From the NCBI GenBank assembly GCA_964561875.1, contig CAZLQL010000010.1, positions 1-20,017 of the forward strand: a stretch of 20,017 bases of DNA. The letters run 5' to 3'. Below the pieces are notes generated by a model. The model searched no databases and was not told the DNA's origin. It was given only the letters and a program-made list of their open reading frames with translations. Positions 1-6,907 of the stretch are shown here, piece by piece. Position 1 is the stretch's first letter. Every line of letters begins with the position of its first letter. The translations under genes were made by a program, and so were the position numbers. This DNA comes from CAIOGI01 sp964561875 (GTDB lineage Bacteria > Patescibacteriota > Minisyncoccia > Phycocordibacterales > PALSA-1337).

Positions 1-89
1 CCCCAAATAAAAGCTATTATATGATGAATCATATTGTTGGGAGATATTATATCATGGCTATTTATCTAAAACTATTCGATAATATAAGT

Positions 90-611
90 ATGAAAAATAT
101 ATTATTTATACTAGGTACTGGTAGGGAGAATAGATTTAGTAAACTCGCTTTTGATTTTGTAATCAAATGTGCCAAACAAAATAAGGATATTAAAATTACA
201 AAAGTAGATGTGCTTGATTTCCCCTCAACCTTTACTAAAGGACTTTCAAAAGATAAAAGTGAATTGTGGTCTAGTTTAATAAAAAATTCTGATGGATTAG
301 TTATCGTGTCTCCTGAATATAATCATGGTTATCCAGGTGAATTGAAATTATTACTAGATAGTGCTTATAGTGAATATAAAAGCAAACCCGTAGCTATTTG
401 TGGAGTATCAGATGGCCCAATAGGTGGCGCTAGAATGGCTGAACAATTGAAACTAGTATTATCAGCATTTCAAATGATGATAATAAACTACTCAGTCTTT
501 TTCTCTTTGGTAAATACTTTATTTGATGAACAGGGAAGTATTAAGGATGAACAATATTGGAAAGGTAAAGTGAATGGTATGTTAAAAGAATTGTTGAGTT
601 ATACAAAATAA
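90..611 (+). CDS. NADPH-dependent FMN reductase family protein
   Basis: 173 aa flavodoxin-fold oxidoreductase. The N-terminal strand followed by GTGRENR (residues 9-15) is the phosphate-binding loop for FMN. The motif SPEYNHGYPG (about 74-83) is the hallmark of this family, and length is typical. Such enzymes reduce FMN, quinones or azo compounds with NAD(P)H in the cytosol; the substrate here is unknown. The open frame extends upstream to 21, but those residues do not resemble the family. Start 90 puts the beta strand right at the N terminus, and a -10-like GATAAT lies at 78-83, exactly six bases before it. No Shine-Dalgarno sequence is visible. Confidence 0.85.
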   Translation: MKNILFILGTGRENRFSKLAFDFVIKCAKQNKDIKITKVDVLDFPSTFTKGLSKDKSELWSSLIKNSDGLVIVSPEYNHGYPGELKLLLDSAYSEYKSKPVAICGVSDGPIGGARMAEQLKLVLSAFQMMIINYSVFFSLVNTLFDEQGSIKDEQYWKGKVNGMLKELLSYTK

Positions 612-703
612 AATTTGGCGGGCATCGTGGGTTCAGCACTAGGGTGTTTAGGAACTGTAAGGATATTTTTGAACTATTTCGTAAAATAAAATGAGGTATG
701 TGG

Positions 704-728
704 GTCCAGGTCGTTTTCCTGGACTTTT
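704..728 (+). terminator. Short hairpin with weak T-tract
   Basis: Perfect 7-bp stem GTCCAGG / CCTGGAC with a 7-base loop, followed by TTTT. It lies 93 bases after the FMN reductase stop and 50 bases before the next gene. It may end the first gene or act in the leader of the second. The T-tract is short, so termination is uncertain. Confidence 0.4.
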
Positions 729-778
729 GAGGGTAAATCAAGTATCTTGAATTCAGAAAATAAACAGAAAGGAATCCA

Positions 779-988
779 ATGCCAGAACTAAATATTGAAC
801 AGATTTTCCACCCCATTCTCGACGAGTTGTTACGAAAAGACCCTCTCCCATGGCACATCACAGGAACCGGCCCTTATGAAGTGATTTCAAACAACGGGTG
901 GACAATTGCAAAGGATCTGCGTGACGAGGAGGCTAAAGCAATCATTGATTACGCTAGAAAAAGGATAGCTGAATTGAGAGAGGTCTAA
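779..988 (+). CDS. Small hypothetical protein with a Shine-Dalgarno site
   Basis: 69 aa, soluble, with no membrane segment. The C-terminal half, IAKDLRDEEAKAIIDYARKR, looks like an amphipathic helix; the middle carries a Trp-His and a GTGPYEV segment. I do not recognise the family. It is the only gene here with a clear Shine-Dalgarno sequence (AAAGGA, 6 bases before the ATG). It is visibly richer in G+C and uses codons such as CTG, GAC and AAC more freely than its neighbours. A strong terminator follows at once. These traits suggest recent acquisition or unusual expression demands. Confidence 0.6.
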   Translation: MPELNIEQIFHPILDELLRKDPLPWHITGTGPYEVISNNGWTIAKDLRDEEAKAIIDYARKRIAELREV

Positions 989-993
989 ACCTT

Positions 994-1031
994 AAACCAT
1001 CATCTCCTTGTGGGGATGATGGTTTTAATTT
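994..1031 (+). terminator. Rho-independent terminator after the 69-aa gene
   Basis: 14-bp stem (arms 994-1007 and 1012-1025, one G-U pair, loop TTGT) followed by T-rich sequence. It starts 5 bases after the stop codon. It also lies downstream of the convergent tRNA-Ser gene and could stop transcription from that side. Confidence 0.85.
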
Positions 1032-1065
1032 TAGGCACTCGGGTCATGCTGATACTAAGTTTTCT

Positions 1066-1155
1066 TGGCGGAGGAGGTGGGATTTGAACCCACGGTCCAG
1101 TTACCCAGACCCCGCTTTTCGAGAGCGGTGCCTTAAACCTCTCAGCCACTCCTCC
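1066..1155 (-). tRNA. tRNA-Ser (CGA)
   Basis: On the minus strand the gene folds as a class II tRNA. The acceptor stem is GGAGGAG / CTCCTCC. The anticodon stem CCGCT / AGCGG holds loop CTCGAAA (anticodon CGA, complement of 1119-1121). There is a long variable arm closed by GGTC / GACC, and the T arm is GTGGG-TTCAAAT-CCCAC. Discriminator G and an encoded CCA end (complement of 1066-1068) are present. The 90-base length fits tRNA-Ser. It reads UCG codons. Confidence 0.95.
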
Positions 1156-1176
1156 TTTGCTTGTACAAACATGGCT

Positions 1177-1204
1177 ATCGTAACATTTATTGCCATTTTT
1201 ACAA
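1177..1204 (-). promoter_or_regulatory. Promoter of tRNA-Ser
   Basis: On the minus strand TTGTAA (complement of 1199-1204), a 16-base spacer and TACGAT (complement of 1177-1182) lie 21 bases before the tRNA. It overlaps the opposing tRNA-Glu promoter. Confidence 0.5.
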
Positions 1205-1217
1205 AAAATGGTAATAT
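1190..1217 (+). promoter_or_regulatory. Promoter of tRNA-Glu inside a palindrome
   Basis: TTGCCA (1190-1195), 16-base spacer, TAATAT (1212-1217), 15 bases before the tRNA. The segment 1190-1214 is also an 11-bp inverted repeat (TTGCCATTTTT / AAAAATGGTAA, one G-U pair, loop ACA), so both divergent tRNA promoters share one palindrome. Confidence 0.65.
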
Positions 1218-1232
1218 AAAAAAGTTCCATTT

Positions 1233-1304
1233 GGCCCTATCGTCTATCGGCTAGGACATCGCCTTTTCAAGGCGGTAAGCAGGGTTCGATTCCCTGTAGG
1301 GTCA
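1233..1304 (+). tRNA. tRNA-Glu (TTC)
   Basis: Acceptor stem GGCCCTA / TAGGGTC, anticodon loop TTTTCAA with anticodon TTC at 1266-1268, and T arm CAGGG-TTCGATT-CCCTG. The discriminator is A at 1304. The next bases are TGC, so CCA is not encoded and must be added after transcription, unlike the neighbouring tRNA-Ser. Confidence 0.95.
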
Positions 1305-1352
1305 TGCAATAAAAACAAAGGGCATCATAGATGCCTTTTGTTTTTGTTGCAT
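1304..1352 (+). terminator. Long hairpin terminator abutting tRNA-Glu
   Basis: Nearly perfect 23-bp hairpin (arms 1304-1326 and 1330-1352, loop ATA, two G-U pairs). The 3' arm contains TTTTGTTTTTG. It begins on the tRNA discriminator base, so it serves as the terminator, and 3' processing must cut at the foot of the stem. Confidence 0.8.
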
Positions 1353-1396
1353 ATGGTCATAATTTTTGAATGCTAGGCAAATAGGTTAAAAAATCG

Positions 1397-1405
1397 TGTT
1401 ATAAT
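1397..1405 (+). promoter_or_regulatory. Extended -10 promoter, leaderless start
   Basis: TGTTATAAT, then six bases, then the ATG at 1412. No -35 element is evident. The predicted +1 falls on the A of the start codon. Bases 1384-1405 recur before the gene at 2935. Confidence 0.75.
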
Positions 1406-1411
1406 CTACCC

Positions 1412-2698
1412 ATGAAAAATTTACAAAAAGGTTTTGTTGCTCCAGTATTTTTGGTTGTAATAGCTATACTGATAATTGGTGGGGGTCTATATATTTATGA
1501 AGATAAAAAAGCTAATAATACTGGTTCTACTGAAGTTAAACAATATAATCAAATTCCAGAGACAACTAAACAAGATAGTGTTATAGCACCTTCTCAAAAT
1601 AGTCAAAAGACCCCAATTTCTAACTGGAAAACATATGTAAACTCAGATTTAGGCTATAGCATTTCTTATCCTCCTACTTACCACGAAGCATACGGTAATG
1701 ATCTTTTTAATTTTGATGAAGATAAATTTGAAAAAGGGAATAGCTCTGGTGTAAAGATTCAAATACAAAAGATTAGTGAAAAATTTAATGCGTCAAAAGC
1801 AGATGTTCCTACAATAAAATTTTCTGAAAAAGTTACAAATGGTCCAGGGGGAAGTTTTGATATCTATAGTGTTACAAATTTAAATGGAACTAAGATCTTT
1901 AATATTCTAGTCTGGGGAATAGAAAATGATAAACAAAATGTATTGAACATACTTTCAACTTTTAAATTTGCTCCTATAACTCCCAAGACTACAATCGATA
2001 CTAAGCCTACAATTACAGTTTTATCACCAAATGGAGGGGAAAAATGGGATAACGTATCAGCTAAAACTATTTCCTGGAAAACTAATATTGCCTCTAATGA
2101 AAGTGTAACTATTTATGCTATACAAAATCTTTCTGGATGTTTCAATTTAAAACCAAGTTACGGCTGTTTACCAGTAATAGATCCAGAAAATGTTATTGCT
2201 TCAAATATTGCAAACTCAGGTAAATATCAGTGGATCCCAAATGTTACAGGTAATTATTACATAAGAATATGTAAAGGTTCAGAGAAAACTATATGTGATA
2301 CAAGTGATACTGTATTTACAGTCGTTGACTCCACCCTCATTAAACCTTCCATAAATGTTTTGAGTCCTAATGGAGGGGAGACTTGGAAGATTGGAACCCA
2401 ACAGACTATTCGTTGGAGCCTTGCAGGAAATATACCTTCAGGATATAAAATTGGTATCTTTTTGGATGGTGGATTCATAACACAGTTGAACGCTAGTTCA
2501 ACAAATGTGTATTCATTTACTGTACCATCAACAATATTTCATGGAGATGTTGGTACCACACTGATTCCAGGAAAATACAAAATAAATATATCTTTATATG
2601 ATGGTGATATAAACTTAGGTAACGGTAATCCAAATTATAATTGGGGTAAGGTGGTTACTCAAGATTCAAGTGATAATGAAATAAACGTAACTAACTAG
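1412..2698 (+). CDS. Membrane-anchored surface protein with two Kre9/KNH-like domains
   Basis: 428 aa. Residues 1-30 are a signal anchor (QKGFVAP then a hydrophobic run), pointing the rest outside the cell. A low-complexity linker (31-70) follows. Next comes a region starting YVNSDLGYSISYP (about 75-190) that resembles PsbP-like domains of secreted Patescibacteria proteins. Two tandem beta-sandwich repeats begin LSPNGGEKW (about 204) and LSPNGGETW (about 316), matching the Kre9/KNH Ig-like family. The repeats differ: the first has two Cys pairs' worth of cysteines, the second none. The role is probably adhesion or cell-wall binding, by inference. The leaderless promoter fixes the start. It shares its N-terminal cassette with the gene at 2935. 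Confidence 0.75.
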   Translation: MKNLQKGFVAPVFLVVIAILIIGGGLYIYEDKKANNTGSTEVKQYNQIPETTKQDSVIAPSQNSQKTPISNWKTYVNSDLGYSISYPPTYHEAYGNDLFNFDEDKFEKGNSSGVKIQIQKISEKFNASKADVPTIKFSEKVTNGPGGSFDIYSVTNLNGTKIFNILVWGIENDKQNVLNILSTFKFAPITPKTTIDTKPTITVLSPNGGEKWDNVSAKTISWKTNIASNESVTIYAIQNLSGCFNLKPSYGCLPVIDPENVIASNIANSGKYQWIPNVTGNYYIRICKGSEKTICDTSDTVFTVVDSTLIKPSINVLSPNGGETWKIGTQQTIRWSLAGNIPSGYKIGIFLDGGFITQLNASSTNVYSFTVPSTIFHGDVGTTLIPGKYKINISLYDGDINLGNGNPNYNWGKVVTQDSSDNEINVTN

Positions 2699-2760
2699 AA
2701 ATTGAAAGAGTATACCTATATAGACTATATTAAGATCTCGAATCAAAATTTCTAAAATAC

Positions 2761-2794
2761 CGTGAATTTTATCAAGTTTTGACATAAATTCACG
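2761..2794. repeat. Inverted repeat in a 236-base gap
   Basis: CGTGAATTT / AAATTCACG, 9-bp perfect arms closing an imperfect inner stem. It lies 62 bases after the surface-protein gene and has no T-tract. The rest of the gap (2699-2934) is AT-rich apart from a mixed stretch near 2800-2845. I see no ORF or known RNA. It could be a weak terminator or a protein-binding site. Confidence 0.4.
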
Positions 2795-2919
2795 CCTTAC
2801 TGACTTTTAAGCGAGAATGCGAACTTATTCAGCGATAAGAACCTAATTACTAGAGTAGTATTTTATAAAATTTTTTATTTTAAAATTTCTGAAAGTCAGG
2901 TAAATAAGTTAAAAAATCG

Positions 2920-2928
2920 TGTTATAAT
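2920..2928 (+). promoter_or_regulatory. Extended -10 promoter, leaderless start
   Basis: TGTTATAAT followed by six bases and the ATG at 2935, the same geometry and nearly the same sequence as at 1397-1405. Confidence 0.75.
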
Positions 2929-2934
2929 TTATCA

Positions 2935-3465
2935 ATGGAAAATAATCAAAAAAATTTCATTGCACCATTAATTATAATAATAGCTATTTTAGCACTCGGA
3001 TCTGGATTTTATTACTATTCAGAAAATCAAAAAGTTAATAAGCCAGAAGAACAAACTCCAATTGAGAATATTACTGATAATACATATAACGCTTCTAATA
3101 CCCCAAATACTATCAATAAGGCAAGTATTCCTGAACCAATAAAAGATGATCCTCAAGTTCAACAAGCTATAAATGTGAATCAAGATACACAATTAAGAGC
3201 AATGATGTCTAATTTACGTGCTGGCTCTGAACTTTATTATGATTCACATATGGGTTATGTGGATATATGTAAAGCAAGTGGAACTACCTTTTCAAAAACA
3301 CTAAATGGAATTAAAGAAAAAGTGGGAAGTGATTTTAAATGTTATGATGGTAATGATTATGCGGTCTCTATTAAATTAACAAGTGGTGAGTTTTATTGTG
3401 TAGATAGTACAGGATTTACAGGAAAGACTTCAAAACATGCTTCAAGTAGTGTTTGTTCAAAGTAG
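2935..3465 (+). CDS. Anchored protein with pilin-like C-terminal domain
   Basis: 176 aa. Residues 7-29 form a signal anchor (KNFIAPLIIIIAILALG), followed by a Pro/Asn/Thr-rich linker to about residue 70. The C-terminal domain (about 85-176) has the pattern of Patescibacteria type IV pilin heads: MSNLRAGSELYYDSHMGY, then four cysteines (about 112, 136, 155, 174), including a FYCVDSTG block. The N terminus lacks the canonical GFTLIE prepilin site, having Asn where Gly would be cleaved and Pro where Glu would sit. It is probably a membrane-anchored pilin-head protein rather than a polymerising pilin. The extracellular role is unknown. Confidence 0.65.
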   Translation: MENNQKNFIAPLIIIIAILALGSGFYYYSENQKVNKPEEQTPIENITDNTYNASNTPNTINKASIPEPIKDDPQVQQAINVNQDTQLRAMMSNLRAGSELYYDSHMGYVDICKASGTTFSKTLNGIKEKVGSDFKCYDGNDYAVSIKLTSGEFYCVDSTGFTGKTSKHASSSVCSK

Positions 3466-3492
3466 TTCTGATTAGTATATGCATATAACTAA

Positions 3493-4059
3493 ATGCAAAA
3501 TACCACTAATATAATTACATCGTTAGTGATAAATATTATTAAGTTTTTTCTTGATTCTTTTAAGAATTCTCAATTTATAAATTTAATTATTTTGTCAATT
3601 ATATTTTCCTTTATTTTCCTTACGATTACATTAGGGTTATTTTTCTCTTTATATGAAACACAAACTCTAAATTTTATTACCCAATTTTCTAGTTATTTTT
3701 ATGACATTAATGGTAGTACAAATATCCAGTTAAATACAAATGGAATGATACTTATTAAGAATTATTTATCTATAATTTTTATTTTTGGCTTAATTCAAGA
3801 ATCGATTCTCACTGGTATCAAGTTATTATTTAAAAAAGATTTTCATAATGATATAAAAAGAGGTAAGAGAATTATATTTTTTGTAATAGTAGCTATTGTT
3901 TTGATTATAGAATGTTTTGTTTCTATTATTCTAAAAGAGTGGTTTTTAACACTGATTGGGATCGTGTCTTCTTTACTGTTAATACTTTCTTATCTTTGGT
4001 ATGGTCTGGTCTTAAAGATTATTGATAAAATAAAAAGTAAATTACCAGAAACCGTGTAG
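3493..4059 (+). CDS. Hypothetical integral membrane protein, four predicted segments
   Basis: 188 aa with hydrophobic segments at about 28-52, 91-111, 127-147 and 150-175. A short polar loop at 53-88 and a basic loop at 113-126 (KKDFHNDIKRGKR) suggest both termini face the cytoplasm. No catalytic motif is visible and I do not recognise the family. It starts 27 bases after the pilin-like gene, with no good -10 at the leaderless distance and no Shine-Dalgarno sequence. It may be co-transcribed with that gene. Confidence 0.6.
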   Translation: MQNTTNIITSLVINIIKFFLDSFKNSQFINLIILSIIFSFIFLTITLGLFFSLYETQTLNFITQFSSYFYDINGSTNIQLNTNGMILIKNYLSIIFIFGLIQESILTGIKLLFKKDFHNDIKRGKRIIFFVIVAIVLIIECFVSIILKEWFLTLIGIVSSLLLILSYLWYGLVLKIIDKIKSKLPETV

Positions 4060-4088
4060 TAAAACTAGGAATAAGACCGTTATCAACA

Positions 4089-4110
4089 TTTGGTGTATAG
4101 TTATACCAAA
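4089..4110 (+). promoter_or_regulatory. Hairpin just before the gene at 4118
   Basis: 9-bp stem TTTGGTGTA / TATACCAAA (one G-U pair, loop TAGT), ending seven bases before the ATG. It could be an operator, a weak terminator of the upstream gene or a translation-affecting hairpin. The sequence does not decide which. Confidence 0.4.
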
Positions 4111-4117
4111 AATAAAT

Positions 4118-5203
4118 ATGAAAAAACAACATATAATTCTCATTTCTCTCGTAGTAATATTTGCGATCTTTTTATTAACTATAAGAGTATTTAAATCAGA
4201 AGATCAATTTACATTTAATTATTTTAATAATTTTAAATATAAATATAGTTTTAAGTATCCTTCTGTAGCTAGTATAGGCACTACAAATGACTATGGTTGG
4301 GATCATCTTTATGATCAAGAAAATATAAATGTTTCAATTTTAGGAAAAGCTATGCTTTTTGAAATTGAAGCTAAATATAGAGAAGCGACATCAACACCGC
4401 TTAAGGATTATGCACTAAAAGTGAGAAATAAACAGGTTAATAACAATAATCCAAACTATAGACCTGAAATAGGAGAGTTTAAAGAAATAACATTTGCAGG
4501 GAGACTAGCATATTCTTTTAATCTTGATAAAGGTTTTGCTTCAGAAGGTGGAGAATATGCACTCGGGGATGGGCAGACTTATAATTATATAATCACCCAA
4601 GATAACTCTGGTCAAAAATTTATTATTCATTATCTTGTAAAGAGTACAGATTATTTACAGAGTGTAAATCTTGCTGAAAAGATACGTGACTCATTTACTT
4701 TTTTAGAAACAACTAAGCGTACTTCACCTCCACAAGCATGGGATACGAAATATGGTGAATATAATGATCATGGTTGCGCATATGGCAAAGACAGTATAAA
4801 GACAGAAGCTGAATATTTTTATAAAAATACTATTCTAGACTTTAGTCTGACAATTCCAAAGGGCTGGTTTGTCCCTACTTCAATTGATAGTGATCCACAT
4901 TTTTATAATTGTGATTATAATAATAAAACTGGTTCACAATTTGAAATACAAGAAAGCCCAATGTCTTTTGAAAAAGATTATTTATACTATAAAAATAATT
5001 TACTTAGTAAAAAGGCAAAAATATCTACAGATATAATTCCAAATGCAATTGTTATGGAATATATTACTGAAGCCACACCTGAGGGTGAGAGTTGGGGGTA
5101 TTGGTATATAATACTTTTTGAAAAAGAAAAGAAATCTTTTTATTTTGGTTCAGGAGAGTCAATTATCAATAATACATTTATTTCGACATTTAAACTAAAT
5201 TAA
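4118..5203 (+). CDS. Secreted or anchored protein with two PsbP-like modules
   Basis: 361 aa. A signal anchor lies at residues 4-24. Module 1 (about 36-200) begins NNFKYKYSFKYPS and ends RDSFTFLE. Module 2 (about 230-361) begins ILDFSLTIPKGWF and ends STFKLN. This internal repeat follows the PsbP-like pattern (a 'Y.I.YP..W' opening strand and a closing 'S.F.F' strand) seen in many Patescibacteria exported proteins. No catalytic residues are evident. Two cysteines in the linker (220, 268) could form a disulfide. The function is unknown; an extracellular location is likely. Confidence 0.6.
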   Translation: MKKQHIILISLVVIFAIFLLTIRVFKSEDQFTFNYFNNFKYKYSFKYPSVASIGTTNDYGWDHLYDQENINVSILGKAMLFEIEAKYREATSTPLKDYALKVRNKQVNNNNPNYRPEIGEFKEITFAGRLAYSFNLDKGFASEGGEYALGDGQTYNYIITQDNSGQKFIIHYLVKSTDYLQSVNLAEKIRDSFTFLETTKRTSPPQAWDTKYGEYNDHGCAYGKDSIKTEAEYFYKNTILDFSLTIPKGWFVPTSIDSDPHFYNCDYNNKTGSQFEIQESPMSFEKDYLYYKNNLLSKKAKISTDIIPNAIVMEYITEATPEGESWGYWYIILFEKEKKSFYFGSGESIINNTFISTFKLN

Positions 5204-5241
5204 CTTCTGTGATGTGCGCTTTTTTTATACAATACAATCCA

Positions 5242-5250
5242 TGCTATAAT
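5242..5250 (+). promoter_or_regulatory. Extended -10 promoter of doxX, leaderless start
   Basis: TGCTATAAT, six bases (CCCCCT), then ATG at 5257. It excludes the in-frame ATGs at 5209 and 5212, which lie upstream of the box. Confidence 0.75.
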
Positions 5251-5256
5251 CCCCCT

Positions 5257-5679
5257 ATGATAAACAAAATAACTACTATATTTAATAATCCAAGCCTAAC
5301 AAAATACGCTCCTGTTGTTACTAGATTTGGTTTGTCTCTTGTCTTTCTTTGGTTTGGTTTTACTCAAGTTACTGGACCTGAATTATGGACATCACTTATA
5401 CCAGAATTCATTACAAATATTACTCGTTTGAGCGCTCTTACGTTCGTATATTTAAATGGAGGTATGGAGATAGTACTCGGTATATTACTTATACTAGGGA
5501 TTTATACTAGAATATCTGCTTTTATATTGGCTTTGCATCTATTGTTTATAACTATCGATGTTGGCTATAACGCTGTTGGTATAAGAGATCTCGGTCTTAC
5601 TATAGCTACATTTTCTATATTTTTAAATGGCCCAGATTTTCTTGCTATTGAATCAAGAGGGCAAAAGACTATAAATTAA
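5257..5679 (+). CDS. DoxX family membrane protein
   Basis: 140 aa with four hydrophobic segments. The family features are RFGLSLVFLWFGFTQ in the first segment (about 23-37), a GGMEIVLGILLILGIYTR block (about 73-90) and a late DLGLTIATFSIFL segment. DoxX-type proteins are small membrane proteins linked to redox or respiratory functions; the substrate here is unknown. The start is set by the leaderless promoter. A strong hairpin follows at 5708. Confidence 0.75.
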   Translation: MINKITTIFNNPSLTKYAPVVTRFGLSLVFLWFGFTQVTGPELWTSLIPEFITNITRLSALTFVYLNGGMEIVLGILLILGIYTRISAFILALHLLFITIDVGYNAVGIRDLGLTIATFSIFLNGPDFLAIESRGQKTIN

Positions 5680-5707
5680 ATATTCATTAAAACTTCATAA
5701 TTATTTT

Positions 5708-5742
5708 AATAAAACTTTATCTTGAAAAGATAGAGTTTTATT
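5708..5742 (+). terminator. 16-bp hairpin ending exactly at the nuclease start codon
   Basis: Arms 5708-5723 and 5727-5742, loop GAA, one G-T pair, 3' arm rich in T (GTTTTATT). It sits 28 bases after the doxX stop and touches the ATG at 5743. Either it terminates doxX, or read-through RNA carries a hairpin immediately before the nuclease start. Confidence 0.6.
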
Positions 5743-6279
5743 ATGAAAATTTTTAATAATAAGAAAAGGTGGGCTATATTCTATGTCTTTGTATTCATCA
5801 TACTGTTTCTATCAATTATATTTTATATAAAAGAAGGAGAAAATATAAAACAAAATACTTTATATAAAGTAAGTTATGTATACGATGGCGATACAGTAGC
5901 TATACTTTATAAAGGTAAAGAAAGAGTAATAAGGCTTTTAGGTGTCGATACACCAGAAACTGTAGATCCTAGAAAACCTATTCAATGTTTTGGGAAACAA
6001 GCTTCTCTTATGACAAAAGAATTATTAAACAATAAAAGTATTAGTTTAGTGTTTGATTTTGATAGAGAACAAAAAGATAAATATAGTCGCTATCTAGCAT
6101 ACGTTTATAGAGATGATGGACTTAATATAAACAAATACCTTATCGAACATGGTTATGCTCGTGAATATACCTATGGGAAACCATATTTGAAACAAAAGGA
6201 ATTTAAGAAACTTGAAAAGCAAGCAAAAGGAAATAAAATCGGACTTTGGGATAAGAAAAATTGTCCAGAATACCCATAA
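5743..6279 (+). CDS. Membrane-anchored thermonuclease (SNase fold)
   Basis: 178 aa. A signal anchor at about 10-29 places the enzyme outside the membrane. The staphylococcal-nuclease core spans about 40-170. Catalytic residues can be matched to the family: Asp48/Asp50 in YDGDTV, Arg64, Asp69 and Glu72 in RLLGVDTPE, and Arg116 in DKYSRYLAYVY. It hydrolyses DNA or RNA phosphodiesters with calcium. For an episymbiont it may supply nucleotides or trim DNA during uptake (inference). No usual promoter box or Shine-Dalgarno sequence lies before the ATG; a hairpin abuts it. Confidence 0.88.
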   Translation: MKIFNNKKRWAIFYVFVFIILFLSIIFYIKEGENIKQNTLYKVSYVYDGDTVAILYKGKERVIRLLGVDTPETVDPRKPIQCFGKQASLMTKELLNNKSISLVFDFDREQKDKYSRYLAYVYRDDGLNINKYLIEHGYAREYTYGKPYLKQKEFKKLEKQAKGNKIGLWDKKNCPEYP

Positions 6280-6403
6280 GTTCTTTGACTGACGTAGATA
6301 TTTTGTTGTGTAGAAAAAAGTTTATCAAAATTTCATAATCTTTTTATTATTTCTTTATTATAAACAAATATACTTTTTATATTATTAATTATTAAAAATA
6401 AAT

Positions 6404-6883
6404 ATGAAAATAAAAAATAATTTAAAGATTATCAATAAGGGTTTTACTTTAATAGAAATACTTGTAGTTATAGGCATTATTGCAGTCTTAGCGGCGGTTG
6501 TTCTTGTAGCTATAAATCCAAGTAGACAATTCAAACTCGCTAGAGATTCTCAAAGAGTAAGTAATGTGAATGCTATATTAAATACCATTAGCCAAAACAT
6601 CGCTGAACACCGAGGTGTCTTTACTTGTGGCTTGGTTGCAACAAGTATACCTAGTACCACATCACAGATAAAAAGTGGTGGTGGAACAGGTACATTTGAT
6701 CTTGCTCCTTGTGTTGTACCTATATACATATCGTCACTTCCATATGATCCTATAGTTTCTGGAGCTCATTTCAGTAGTATTTCTGATTACGATACCGGTT
6801 ATTTTATTTCTGTAGACAGTCAGGGTAGAGTTACTGCAAGTTCAACTGGTGAGATAAATCCATCAATAACTGTAACAAGATAA
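6404..6883 (+). CDS. Type IV prepilin-like protein
   Basis: 159 aa. The prepilin peptidase site is KG-FTLIE (cleavage after Gly13, Phe14 at +1, Glu18 at +5), followed by the hydrophobic helix to about residue 42. The segment INPSRQFKLARDSQRVSNVN is typical of Patescibacteria pilins. The globular domain has a Cys pair (Cys75, Cys103). It is assembled by a type IV pilus or competence machine, but no pilus assembly gene is in the window. No leaderless box is visible; the upstream 124 bases are very AT-rich. Confidence 0.88.
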   Translation: MKIKNNLKIINKGFTLIEILVVIGIIAVLAAVVLVAINPSRQFKLARDSQRVSNVNAILNTISQNIAEHRGVFTCGLVATSIPSTTSQIKSGGGTGTFDLAPCVVPIYISSLPYDPIVSGAHFSSISDYDTGYFISVDSQGRVTASSTGEINPSITVTR

Positions 6884-6891
6884 AAAATGCA

Positions 6892-6900
6892 TGTTAGAAT
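6892..6900 (+). promoter_or_regulatory. Extended -10 promoter, leaderless start
   Basis: TGTTAGAAT followed by seven bases and the ATG at 6908. It lies 8 bases after the pilin stop. Confidence 0.6.
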
Positions 6901-6907
6901 ATAGAGT

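Noticed and set aside
541..861. 106-aa minus-strand frame opposite the FMN reductase end and the small gene
   Set aside because: It overlaps a real gene and the terminator hairpin, has no family resemblance and no promoter or ribosome site.
1000..1230. 76-aa minus-strand frame
   Set aside because: It runs through the tRNA-Ser gene and its promoter, so it is a chance frame.
2485..2502. Perfect palindrome GTTGAACGCTAGTTCAAC matching GAACnnnnGTTC
   Set aside because: It lies deep inside the coding region of the surface protein with no promoter nearby; probably codon coincidence rather than an SOS box.
5209..5256. N-terminal extension of DoxX
   Set aside because: The promoter -10 lies inside it, six bases before the ATG at 5257, so it would not be transcribed.
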